A program made the position numbers and the translations under genes. From contig NZ_JASGIV010000001.1 in NCBI RefSeq assembly GCF_047654805.1, forward strand, positions 5,642,001-5,706,000: a DNA stretch of 64,000 bases, read 5' to 3'. The notes beneath the pieces were generated by a model. The model was not told where the DNA came from. It searched no databases and saw only the letters and a list, made by a program, of their open reading frames with translations. Numbering within the stretch: the first letter of the stretch is position 1; each line of letters begins with the position of its first letter. The stretch comes from Pelomonas sp047654805 (GTDB taxonomy: Bacteria; Pseudomonadota; Gammaproteobacteria; Burkholderiales; Burkholderiaceae_C). Shown here one piece after another: positions 44,526 to 52,326 of the stretch.

Positions 44526-44825
44526 ATGCTCGCCGCGCTGGGCGAGCGCGTGCGTCTTGCCCGGTTGCGCCGCAAGCTGACGACCACCACGGTGGCGCAG
44601 CGAGCCGGTATTTCCCGTACCTCTCTGTACAACGTCGAAGCTGGAGATCCCGGTGCAACGCTAGGCACGTATCTGCGAGTGCTTGCGGTACTCGGGTTGG
44701 ACAAGGACATCGACAGGGTGGCAGGCGACGATCAGGTCGGGAGGAAGCTGCAGGATCTCCAGATGGACTCCCCGCCGAAGTCCGGACGTACTGCCGCCGC
44801 CATCAAGCGTGAGAGCGCGAAATGA
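44526..44825 (+). CDS. HipB-like XRE-family antitoxin
   Basis: 99 residues from the ATG at 44526, chosen because AGGAG lies six bases upstream. Earlier in-frame ATGs (44451, 44484) have no ribosome-binding site, and the first falls inside the operator. The helix-turn-helix is residues about 22-46 (VAQRAGISRTSLYNVEAG), with the ATLGTYLRVLAVLGL helix that follows. The C-tail is Lys/Arg-rich. Its stop overlaps the hipA start by four bases. It presumably neutralises HipA and represses the operon through the inverted repeat at 44,415-44,456. Confidence 0.85.
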   Translation: MLAALGERVRLARLRRKLTTTTVAQRAGISRTSLYNVEAGDPGATLGTYLRVLAVLGLDKDIDRVAGDDQVGRKLQDLQMDSPPKSGRTAAAIKRESAK

Positions 44826-46135
44826 GCGGTTCGGATCTGGAGGTCTGGCTCGACAGCGACCTGGACGAAATGCGTCGCGTCGGCACGCTTTCCCATGACC
44901 GGGGCCAGGTTCGCTTCAGCTACGACAAGGCGTGGATCAGGGACGCGAAGGCGTTCATGCTTGATCCGGACCTCTCCCTGGATGAACAACCCTTCTTTCC
45001 CAAGCCAGAGGCCGGGAACTTCGGCATCTTCCTGGACTCGTCGCCGGACCGTTGGGGCCAGACGCTGATGAAGAGGCGCGAGGCACTTCAGGCAAAAGAT
45101 GCCAATGAGAAACCTCGAACGCTGTACGCATGGGATTACCTCATCGGTGTCCAGGACTTCACTCGGCAGGGTGCACTGCGGTTCCGAATCGAAGGCACCG
45201 ACGAATTCCTTGGTAACGAGAAGATGGCGGCGCCACCGGTGACGAGCCTGCGCGAGCTGGAGTCCGTTGCAACGCTTCTGACGAGCAAGCGTATCGATGA
45301 CTTTGACGCACTGCGCCGCTGGCTCGCGGTGCTCGTAGCGCCGGGCGCGTCGTTGGGCGGTGCCCGGCCCAAGGCAAACTTCTCGGAGCAGGATGGCGCG
45401 CTGTGGATCGGCAAGTTCCCATCTCGCGACGATGACCGTGACATCGGTGCCTGGGAAGCGGTGATCCATACGATGGCCGGCAAAGCTGGAATCGATGTTC
45501 CGTCCGCCAAGGTGGTCCAACTGAACAACGAGTTCCACACCTTCTGCGTCCAAAGATTCGATCGCGCGGAAGGCAAGCGGCGCTTCTACGCCTCCGCCAT
45601 GACGCTGCTGCGCCGAGACCAGAGCGAGGGCGTCAGCTACCTGGAATTGGCCCAGTTCCTGAGGACGGCCGGAGATCCGGCGCACGTGGCCAGCGACCTG
45701 GAGCAACTCTTCCGCCGGGTCGCCTTCAACGTCGCGGTTGGCAATCGTGACGATCACCTCCGAAACCATGGCTTCCTGCTCAGCAAGGAAGGCTGGCGGC
45801 CTTCCCCCGCTTTCGACGTCAATCCAAACATCGACAAGGCCGAGCATGTGCTGAGCATTGACGACTCGGACAACCGACCAAGTCTGGCCACGGTGCTGAC
45901 GACGGCCGAGTTCTATGGCCTCACGACGGACCGCGGTGCTGCCATTGTTGAGGACGTGGCCAGCGCGGTCGACAGGTGGGCAGATCTTGCGCGCAAGGCC
46001 GGGATCTCGGGCGCAGACATCGCGGTCACTGCGGCCGCGTTTTCAGCGCATCGAGAGTACCGCGAGAACGCCGCGAGTACGCCCGCCACGCCCGTGTCGG
46101 CAGCGCCCAAATCGCGTCGGCCGCGCGCCAGGTGA
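44822..46135 (+). CDS. hipA: HipA-family serine/threonine kinase toxin
   Basis: 437 residues. The N-terminal subdomain (about 1-120) is followed by the kinase core: SLGGARPK (177-184), the ATP lysine in WIGKFPS (Lys198), the catalytic loop NRDDHLRNHG (308-317) and the metal-binding DVNP (332-335), all intact. HipA proteins phosphorylate tRNA synthetases such as GltX, stopping growth. The C-terminal tail is Ala/Pro/Arg-rich and longer than usual. Partnered antitoxin and operator are directly upstream, so the operon looks functional. The target of this branch is not predictable. Confidence 0.9.
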   Translation: MSGSDLEVWLDSDLDEMRRVGTLSHDRGQVRFSYDKAWIRDAKAFMLDPDLSLDEQPFFPKPEAGNFGIFLDSSPDRWGQTLMKRREALQAKDANEKPRTLYAWDYLIGVQDFTRQGALRFRIEGTDEFLGNEKMAAPPVTSLRELESVATLLTSKRIDDFDALRRWLAVLVAPGASLGGARPKANFSEQDGALWIGKFPSRDDDRDIGAWEAVIHTMAGKAGIDVPSAKVVQLNNEFHTFCVQRFDRAEGKRRFYASAMTLLRRDQSEGVSYLELAQFLRTAGDPAHVASDLEQLFRRVAFNVAVGNRDDHLRNHGFLLSKEGWRPSPAFDVNPNIDKAEHVLSIDDSDNRPSLATVLTTAEFYGLTTDRGAAIVEDVASAVDRWADLARKAGISGADIAVTAAAFSAHREYRENAASTPATPVSAAPKSRRPRAR

Positions 46136-46648
46136 ACTCGATCGCCGAGTTAGCCATCGACGCTGAATAGCGTCAGATCCCAGGGCCGGATTTGACTCGG
46201 CCCAGAGGGTCACCGTGCGCGTTTCGGGAGTACGTTTGGCTCACTTCGTATTCCCGTCGTATCCGCGCGGTGGTCGAAAAACGCAAAAGGCCTTGCAATG
46301 TGACTTGACCCAAAAGCTGCCGAGGCGCTGAACCCAAAGGTTGGCCGCTTTCGGCATGGGCGCCACAGGCCAAGAAGTTTCTCTCCCTGGGAGCGCCGCG
46401 ATCCGCGGCGCCAGCGCGTGCTCTGATCCTTGGCCGAGAGTCGTCCGTTCTACTTCGCGGTGGCCGGGAGTTCTTCAACGCCATCAAGGCCTTGCGGATG
46501 CCACTCGCTGCCTGCAGCCAAAGCTTGGCCGAGAGTCCCTCCAAGCGCGCAGCGCAGCTGCCCGCCCGAAGCCCCCGAATCGCACCTTGCCAGGCCGCAG
46601 GCCGTCGCCTTGACGCTCGTTTGCGCCGTTTCCTATCCTGAGCCGGCC
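46136..46648. other. 513-bp region without a convincing gene, possible IS-end debris
   Basis: No frame shows coding bias or a recognisable product. On the minus strand several TTTGGGTC-like words occur (around 46,192-46,210, 46,305-46,317 and 46,328-46,340), a pattern seen in multiple terminal repeats of IS21-type elements. This is a weak suggestion only. The word TTGGCCGAGAGTC also occurs twice (about 46,429 and 46,525), an unexplained direct repeat. Confidence 0.4.
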
Positions 46649-47479
46649 ATGAAACTGCTGATCCTGTCGGACCTCCACCTTGAACTCGGCGGAGCCTATG
46701 CCGTGCCAGCCGACCTCGACTTCGATGTCGTCGTCCTGGCCGGCGACATCCATTGCCCCGGCAGCAAGGCCGTGCACTGGGCTCAGAAGGAGTCGACCTT
46801 CGGTGGCCGCCCCGTCATGCTGGTCGCCGGCAACCACGAGTTCTATGGCCGCGAGCTGCGGGCCGAGCTTGGTGAGATGAAGAGGGCGGCCGCCGGCAGC
46901 AACGTCCACATCCTTGACCGCGAGCACCTGGATCTCGATGGCGTACGGTTCGTCGGCTGCACGCTGTGGACCGATTTCCAGTTGCCGGTGCAGCTGCCAG
47001 GGGGCAGCTCGGAGGTCAACCTGGACAGGGCCTTGTTCGATGCCAGGGAGCGCATGAGCGACTACCGACAGATCAAGCTGACGTCACCTTTGCGGAGTGC
47101 CAATCACAGCCAAGAGCATCGCCGGCTGCTGCAGCCGGAGGACACGTTGGCGATGCACGGGATCGACCGCGACTGGCTGCACCACCAACTGCTGGAGCCA
47201 TTCGACGGCCCGACGGTCGTGGTGACCCATCACGCGCCGGCGGCGTCGTCGGTAGCCGAGCGGTACGCGCAGGACTGGCTCACACCGTCCTTCGTCAGCG
47301 CGTTGCCGGCCAGCTTCTTCGAGCGGCCTCAGCTCTGGGTGCATGGGCACACCCACTCGCCGTTCGACTACGTCGAGGGCAGCTGCCGGGTGGTCTCGAA
47401 TCCGAGGGGGTATCGGATGGGCGACGGCGGCTCTGAGAACCGCCAGTTTGATCGTGGCTTCGTCGTTCACGTGGCGTGA
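46649..47479 (+). CDS. metallophosphoesterase (calcineurin-like)
   Basis: 276 residues starting directly at the first metal motif: SDLHLE (Asp8, His10), followed by VVLAGDIHCPG, GNHEFYG and GHTHSPF. These four sets supply the two-metal site, so a phosphodiesterase or phosphatase activity is expected. It has no signal peptide. A longer upstream reading frame is low in coding quality and was rejected. It lies within the accessory island; whether it acts on nucleotides, nucleic acids or other substrates is unknown. Confidence 0.9.
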   Translation: MKLLILSDLHLELGGAYAVPADLDFDVVVLAGDIHCPGSKAVHWAQKESTFGGRPVMLVAGNHEFYGRELRAELGEMKRAAAGSNVHILDREHLDLDGVRFVGCTLWTDFQLPVQLPGGSSEVNLDRALFDARERMSDYRQIKLTSPLRSANHSQEHRRLLQPEDTLAMHGIDRDWLHHQLLEPFDGPTVVVTHHAPAASSVAERYAQDWLTPSFVSALPASFFERPQLWVHGHTHSPFDYVEGSCRVVSNPRGYRMGDGGSENRQFDRGFVVHVA

Positions 47480-47490
47480 GGACGGATGTC

Positions 47491-47685
47491 ATGGAAACGA
47501 ACAGATGCCAGCCAGTGCTATGGCCCTTGCAGCCGATCGGCATCGGCACACCGGATGCCGAGTCGGCGGAAAGCTATACATGGCGATTGGCGGACGCGCA
47601 CGGCGTGCCGTGGCAGACGCTGCACAAGTTCATCAATAGCCAAGGGCCGGAGATATACAAGGATCTGCGCGGGCAACTTCCGTAG
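47491..47685 (+). pseudogene. N-terminal fragment of a TniQ-like protein
   Basis: 64 codons reading PLQPIGIGTPDAESAESYT followed by WRLADAHGVPWQTL, which resembles the conserved start of TniQ-like targeting proteins of Tn7-type transposons (a short Pro-rich strand, then the ES.SY..RLA.AHG helix). The frame ends at TAG (47683-47685), far short of a full TniQ. No transposase lies nearby. The identification is by pattern only, and a short unrelated gene is possible. Confidence 0.4.
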
Positions 47686-47892
47686 CTCGACGCGCCGACG
47701 CTTCAGGCAGCTGCGTACATGCAGCGGGTGCCGTGTTCACAGTGGTGGCGACCTGAAGGTGTTCACGAAGCATTTCGTCTTGACGACGGGAAGCTGACTT
47801 CCGCGGTTCAAGCTGTGGCCTGGTGCGTCTCTCACCCCCTTCATGGCATGCGCCTCAGAATGGTGGTTCCTGCCAACAGAGAACCCTTCCGG

Positions 47893-48663
47893 ATGACTCA
47901 CTCAGACGCTCAAGCCCCGGTCGCCGAAAGCCTGTCCAACCAAGTCGTGTCAAGAGTCGCGATGGCTCTTTCCCCGACTCGTCGCAGGCGGCGGGACCGA
48001 GTTCAGCGCTTCGAGGAGCAGATGCGCGCGATCGACGAAATCTCCAAAATCAATAAGCGTGCTTTGCCCTCCTTTTGTCGCGCAGTCGCGCGACCGCTGC
48101 AAGCGCGTCGGCTAGCGAAGGCGCTTCAATACCCTGTACATGAAGTCAGCATTTCTGCCGAGTTCGACGAGATGTTCTTTTCCAGCTTCCGGCCCATCGC
48201 ACCGGACGGCCGATCTTTGTACGACCTTACGCGTCGACAAGACGATGAGCCGAAGGTCCGGCATCGGCTCCAGCTAGGACGGGATGCGCTCTTGCCATGG
48301 CCGTGGCACCGTGATCGGCTCGTGAACACCTTGTCAACGATTGGCCGGTCGAAGGGGGCTAGCGCTTGGCGGAGCGACCACAACCACCAAGTGCAACTAG
48401 TTCTGCCTTTCGGTCTCGCGTTCGTCCTAGGCGGCAATCATTCGATCGCGGCGGGGGTCGTGGACGGGGAAGGCGAAGTGGTCGCGGACGCTCGAGACAT
48501 CAGCGCCGCATACCATCACGTCTTCTATGACGGCTGCGAGTTCCGACGGAAGCACGACGGAACAGGGCTAAGCGCGCCAACGGAAGAGGAGCCCGGCGTT
48601 CTTTTCGAACTGGGACGCCGCATGCTGGAACTCGGCGTCGAATACGACGCGCCGGCAGTGTAG
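47893..48663 (+). CDS. hypothetical protein with GGNHSIAAG motif (DUF6710-like)
   Basis: 256 residues from the ATG at 47893; an upstream ATG at 47719 is also in frame. A basic segment (SPTRRRRRDRVQRFEEQM) precedes a helical region and a C-terminal domain with LPWPWHRDRLVNTLSTIG, VQLVLPFGLAFVLGGNHSIAAG and HHVFYDG. The GGNHS loop is recalled from proteins grouped as DUF6710, which occur in plasmids and defence islands. This link is from memory. No catalytic motif or partner gene is visible, and the function is unknown. Confidence 0.65.
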   Translation: MTHSDAQAPVAESLSNQVVSRVAMALSPTRRRRRDRVQRFEEQMRAIDEISKINKRALPSFCRAVARPLQARRLAKALQYPVHEVSISAEFDEMFFSSFRPIAPDGRSLYDLTRRQDDEPKVRHRLQLGRDALLPWPWHRDRLVNTLSTIGRSKGASAWRSDHNHQVQLVLPFGLAFVLGGNHSIAAGVVDGEGEVVADARDISAAYHHVFYDGCEFRRKHDGTGLSAPTEEEPGVLFELGRRMLELGVEYDAPAV

Positions 48664-48979
48664 GGCCCGGGAGTGCCATCAACTTTTGCAGATGGTGGCC
48701 TGGGTGATGGTCGATCTGTCGGGGAGGCCCAGGCGGGCGCTCGATGCGCGCGTGCTGCGATACGGGCATCTGGTGCAGGATTCCAGGCACTTGCCGCGTA
48801 GCTATCTGAAACCGAATTGCTCATGCGTCGTCGCGACACAGGGCCCAGATAGTTACCGCGCCGGAAACGACGATTTGCCCGCAGTTGCAGTGCGAAGCCC
48901 ATGAAGACGCCTTTCCAGGGATATTCACGCATCACAGTCCAAGCCCCCAAGGCTGAAATACTGAACATGGGAGGAAATG
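48664..48979. other. 316-bp gap between hypothetical and HNH genes
   Basis: Small open frames here lack ribosome-binding sites and resemble nothing known. A GGGAGG at 48969-48974 belongs to the HNH gene's start. No repeat, hairpin or terminator was recognised. Confidence 0.5.
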
Positions 48980-50083
48980 ATGGCGTTGTACCTTCTCAAG
49001 CCTATTCTGTGGAACACCCGCAACTACATCGGCCCGTCCGGTGTCCGGGCCTCAAGAGAGAGCTATCCGGGCCAGAACGGCTTCGGCCACGAGGAGTGGA
49101 ACAACTCGCCCAACATGGCGTTTTCCGAGGGGAAGCTACGCTTCCGCGCGTTTCATACTGAGGGAGTCAAGAAAGCTCCGGTTGACGAGTACGCAGGCCA
49201 GTGCTTCGTCATGATGATCGCCACCCACGGCGGTATCCAACAACTGGTGGGCGTCGCGGGGAATGCCATGTACCTTGGCGATATCAAGCACGAGGCCGAG
49301 CGTAAGCGCATTGCCAAAATGCTCGACATCAAGGATCTCTGGCGGGATGCTTGGGCGCTACCTGGTGTCAAGGACCGCTTCCAGCAGGACGAAGCCAGTT
49401 TTCGCCGCCGGTTCAGTGGTGAATTGACGTGGGTACCCAACTGGATCTGCCCTGACGAATACTTTCTCTGGTTCAGCGAACCGGTGACCCTTAATGCGCA
49501 ATCCATCCTTGGCAGCAATTGGCTGCCAAAGATGTTCAGTGGCTACAAGGCACTGGAGCACGATGAAGCTGCGACGGTCATGAACAGCGTGCCCGGCGAC
49601 CAGCGATCGAAAAAGTGGGAGCGGCTGATGGACGCCATGCTCAGCGCACCGCGTGAGCGGGTACCGCCGTCAACTGGCGAAAATGACGACGCCCCTGCCA
49701 CCACCCGTTTGATGAGCATCCTCGCCCGGGTCGGCCAGGGCAGTTTCCGCGACGCGCTATTGGCGAAGTGGGGCGGCAGCTGCGCTGTTACTGGGCTGAC
49801 TTGTCCTGAGCTGCTGCGAGCGTCACATGTGAAGCCATGGTCAAGTTCCACTCGGCGTGAACGACTTGATCCGTGCAACGGACTGCTGCTGGCAGCTCAT
49901 CTCGATGCCCTCTTCGACAAGGGGTTGATCTCATTCGACGACGCCGGGAGGATGTTGCTCTCGTCGCGCCTCCAGAGCGACGAGCGTACGCACTTTGGTC
50001 TGCCTAAGGGCCTGAGGAAGAAGCCCGATGATTCGTTGAGTGCCTATCTCGCACACCATCGTGACAAGCTGTTTGTTGCGTAG
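48980..50083 (+). CDS. HNH endonuclease with uncharacterised N-terminal domain
   Basis: 367 residues from the second of two adjacent ATGs; the second has GGGAGG five bases upstream, whereas the first is only two bases away. The C-terminal HNH module reads CAVTGLTCPELLRASHVKPW and then NGLLLAAHLDALFDKG, giving His283, Asn300 and His307. The N-terminal 130 residues (WNTRNYIGPSGVRASRES, GFGHEEWNNSP, AFSEGKLRFRAFHTEG) form a conserved-looking domain fused to the nuclease. Such fusions are often modification-dependent restriction enzymes; that role is an inference from context. No methyltransferase is adjacent. Confidence 0.85.
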   Translation: MALYLLKPILWNTRNYIGPSGVRASRESYPGQNGFGHEEWNNSPNMAFSEGKLRFRAFHTEGVKKAPVDEYAGQCFVMMIATHGGIQQLVGVAGNAMYLGDIKHEAERKRIAKMLDIKDLWRDAWALPGVKDRFQQDEASFRRRFSGELTWVPNWICPDEYFLWFSEPVTLNAQSILGSNWLPKMFSGYKALEHDEAATVMNSVPGDQRSKKWERLMDAMLSAPRERVPPSTGENDDAPATTRLMSILARVGQGSFRDALLAKWGGSCAVTGLTCPELLRASHVKPWSSSTRRERLDPCNGLLLAAHLDALFDKGLISFDDAGRMLLSSRLQSDERTHFGLPKGLRKKPDDSLSAYLAHHRDKLFVA

Positions 50084-50162
50084 GAGTGAGACGGGTTCTA
50101 GACGCTATGGGAAGCCCCCATCGGGCACCTGCCATGGCCGACGATGAGACCGCGCCTTGCAA

Positions 50163-50336
50163 TCATCTAGGCACGTCGCGCTGCAGTGCTTCGCCGATGG
50201 CCAGCTGCAGTGCCGCGGCCCTATAGCGACCGAGCAGCCGCATCAGCGCGGCGGTGATCGTGCTTAGGTTGTCGCCGCGCTCGGCGGCGCGCTGCAGCAA
50301 CTGGGCGCCGGCGTTGTTCAGGGCGGATTGGGTATG
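50163..50336 (-). pseudogene. C-terminal remnant of an IS21-type transposase (IstA-like)
   Basis: 58 codons including the stop, on the minus strand, reading QSALNNAGAQLLQRAAERGD, LSTITAALMRLLGRYRAAAL and QLAIGEALQRDVPR. The helical pattern and the LLGRYRAAAL..AI.EAL..DVP end resemble IstA C-termini. Nothing upstream continues the protein, so only a scrap remains. It fills most of the otherwise empty 362 bp between the HNH gene and the envelope operon, and shows past insertion here. Identification is moderate to low. Confidence 0.45.
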
Positions 50337-50445
50337 CAAAAGACAACGTTGCCTCCAACAGCCACGGTGTCGTCAAAGCTGACGATGTGTGCTTCCAGTG
50401 CCGCAGCTACAAGAGCCGGTCCGACACGCCTTTGCGGAGACCGCC

Positions 50446-52326
50446 ATGAACCCTGCATCGCTTCGCTCCCGGCTTGTGCTGCCTTGCACTCTGACGCTGG
50501 CCGCTTGCGCCAGCAATCCGTACATCGAGCGCACCCGGCCCGGGCCGGAGCTAAAGCCCGGCAACCTGGACTACGCCATCGCCTATGCCGATGCGAGCTA
50601 CGACGCCTACGAGAGCAAGCTCGGCGAGGAATTCCGGCGCCAGCAGGCGCTCAGCACCGGGCTGCTGGGCATCGGCGCGGCGATGCTGGGGGCGGGCATC
50701 GGTTCGGCGCACAGGGACGTGATCGTTGGCCTGTCGCTGACCGGCGGCGTGGCCTACCAGCTCGGCTCGTGGAACAGCAACCAGGGCCGGCTGGGCATCT
50801 ACCTGGAAGGCATGAAGGCGCTGAGCTGCGCCAAGATGGCCGTTGCGCCGCTGCGCTTGAGCAAGGACTCAGTCACGGCGATGGAGAAGGCCCGCGAGCA
50901 CTCGATCCAGGCGATTGACGGTGTTGCCAGCGCCGCGGCGCTGACCACCCAGGCTCTAGCGAGCAGCAGCAACGCCGACCTGATCCAGGCCGCGCGTGCT
51001 GAGCTGGCCGAACTGAAGCCGCAGCTCGATCAGGCCAACGCGCTGCTGGGCCTGGCCGCGGGCATGGCCCAACGGGTGGACGGTGCCGGCGCCATGCTGG
51101 AGACCAAGGTCGACCAGATCCGCGCACTGATCGACGGCGCGCTGAACAACACGCTCGCGCAGCTGAGCGCGCTGCCCCAGCTGATCGGCAGCATCTCCAG
51201 CTACGCCAATGTGTTCGCGCCGGGGCTCAAGCTCGATGCGATGTTCGCGAGCCGGATTTCAGCCTTCAATCCGCCGTCAGCATCCGGTGGCGCCAAGGCT
51301 GAAAGCCGAACGGAGAAGACAGGCGCCGCGACACCGCCGGCGGACCTGGGCGCCGCGCTGGGCCAGTTACGCGCCGCGCGCATCCGCCTGGCCAGCAGCG
51401 CGGCCCAGCTCGCCGGCGCCACGGACCGGCCTGTCGCCCAGGCGGTGCAGGATCTCAAGGGCTGCGGCGTCGACGATGCCAAGCTCGGCCACGCGCTGGC
51501 GCTAGACCGCAGCACGCTGAGCTTCGTCGCCGGCGAGGCCGGCACGGCGGTGGTGAGCATCAGTGGCGGCACCACGCCCTACAGCGTCTCGCTGCTCGAT
51601 GCGCCGGCCAAGGGCCTGACCGTCATGGCGCCGGCCGGTGGCGCGGTCGTCACCGTGGTGGCCGATGCCAGTACCGTGGCGGGCAAGAGCTACTCGATCC
51701 GGGTGGAAGACAGCACTCATGCCAGCGCGCTGTTGACCGTGCAGATCCAGGCCGCGGCCGGCGGCGATGCCGGGGCCCAGTCCGCCTTGGCCAGCTGCAC
51801 TGGCATCGAGAAGCTCAGTCGCCCGGAGGCTTGCCTGCTGCAAAGCGTGCTGGGCGTGACGGTGGACGGCGCGGCAGGTACAAACACCTGCGCGGCCCTG
51901 AAGAAGAATTTCCCCTCGGCCGGGGGCTGGAGCGCCGTACAGGCGGCCGTCGCCAAGCAGAAGGGGCTGAGCGCCTGGCCCACCGATGCGAACACGATCT
52001 ACCAGCACCTGAGTCAGGGCGAGGTCGATGCCTGCAAGAAGAGTAGCTCGGCCGCCCAGCCGGTGAACGCGACGCCAAGCCAGGGCCTGGGCCCTGTGCC
52101 GGCAGACCCGGCCGCGGCGCGCAATGAGGTGGAGAAGCGCATGAGCCCCGATGACATCGCTCACGTTGGCGCCGCCCTGGGCCTGACTGCGCCAGCGCGG
52201 ACATTCACGCCCGGTCTGCGCGATGCGTTGATGGCCTATCAGCGCCAGGCCCAGCGCCCGGCCAGCGGCAGTTTCGACAAGGACAGCCTGGCGGAGCTGC
52301 TGAAGAAGGCCGCGGGAGCGAAATGA
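50446..52326 (+). CDS. large lipoprotein with peptidoglycan-binding-like C-terminal segments
   Basis: 626 residues from the ATG at 50446, which gives a lipoprotein signal ending LTLAAC (Cys21). A small hydrophobic hairpin (about 72-108, GLLGIGAAMLGAGIG then VIVGLSLTGGVAY) and a long helical region (about 115-330) follow. A beta-sandwich-like segment (about 345-440) leads to two modules resembling PG_binding_1: CTGIEKLSRPEACLLQSVLG (about 446-490) and DDIAHVGAALGLTAPARTF (about 565-625). It heads an operon; its stop overlaps the next start by four bases. The family was not recognised. A cell-envelope anchoring role is inferred from the domains. Confidence 0.7.
   Translation: MNPASLRSRLVLPCTLTLAACASNPYIERTRPGPELKPGNLDYAIAYADASYDAYESKLGEEFRRQQALSTGLLGIGAAMLGAGIGSAHRDVIVGLSLTGGVAYQLGSWNSNQGRLGIYLEGMKALSCAKMAVAPLRLSKDSVTAMEKAREHSIQAIDGVASAAALTTQALASSSNADLIQAARAELAELKPQLDQANALLGLAAGMAQRVDGAGAMLETKVDQIRALIDGALNNTLAQLSALPQLIGSISSYANVFAPGLKLDAMFASRISAFNPPSASGGAKAESRTEKTGAATPPADLGAALGQLRAARIRLASSAAQLAGATDRPVAQAVQDLKGCGVDDAKLGHALALDRSTLSFVAGEAGTAVVSISGGTTPYSVSLLDAPAKGLTVMAPAGGAVVTVVADASTVAGKSYSIRVEDSTHASALLTVQIQAAAGGDAGAQSALASCTGIEKLSRPEACLLQSVLGVTVDGAAGTNTCAALKKNFPSAGGWSAVQAAVAKQKGLSAWPTDANTIYQHLSQGEVDACKKSSSAAQPVNATPSQGLGPVPADPAAARNEVEKRMSPDDIAHVGAALGLTAPARTFTPGLRDALMAYQRQAQRPASGSFDKDSLAELLKKAAGAK

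Noticed and set aside
46173..46544. 123-codon minus-strand frame downstream of hipA
   Set aside because: No ribosome-binding site, no recognisable domain and poor codon bias; described as intergenic.
48686..48904. 72-codon frame between the hypothetical and HNH genes
   Set aside because: No start signal or similarity; composition like non-coding DNA.
50101..50130. ATGGG/CCCAT hairpin after the HNH gene as a terminator
   Set aside because: Short stem and no T-run; not supportable as a rho-independent terminator.
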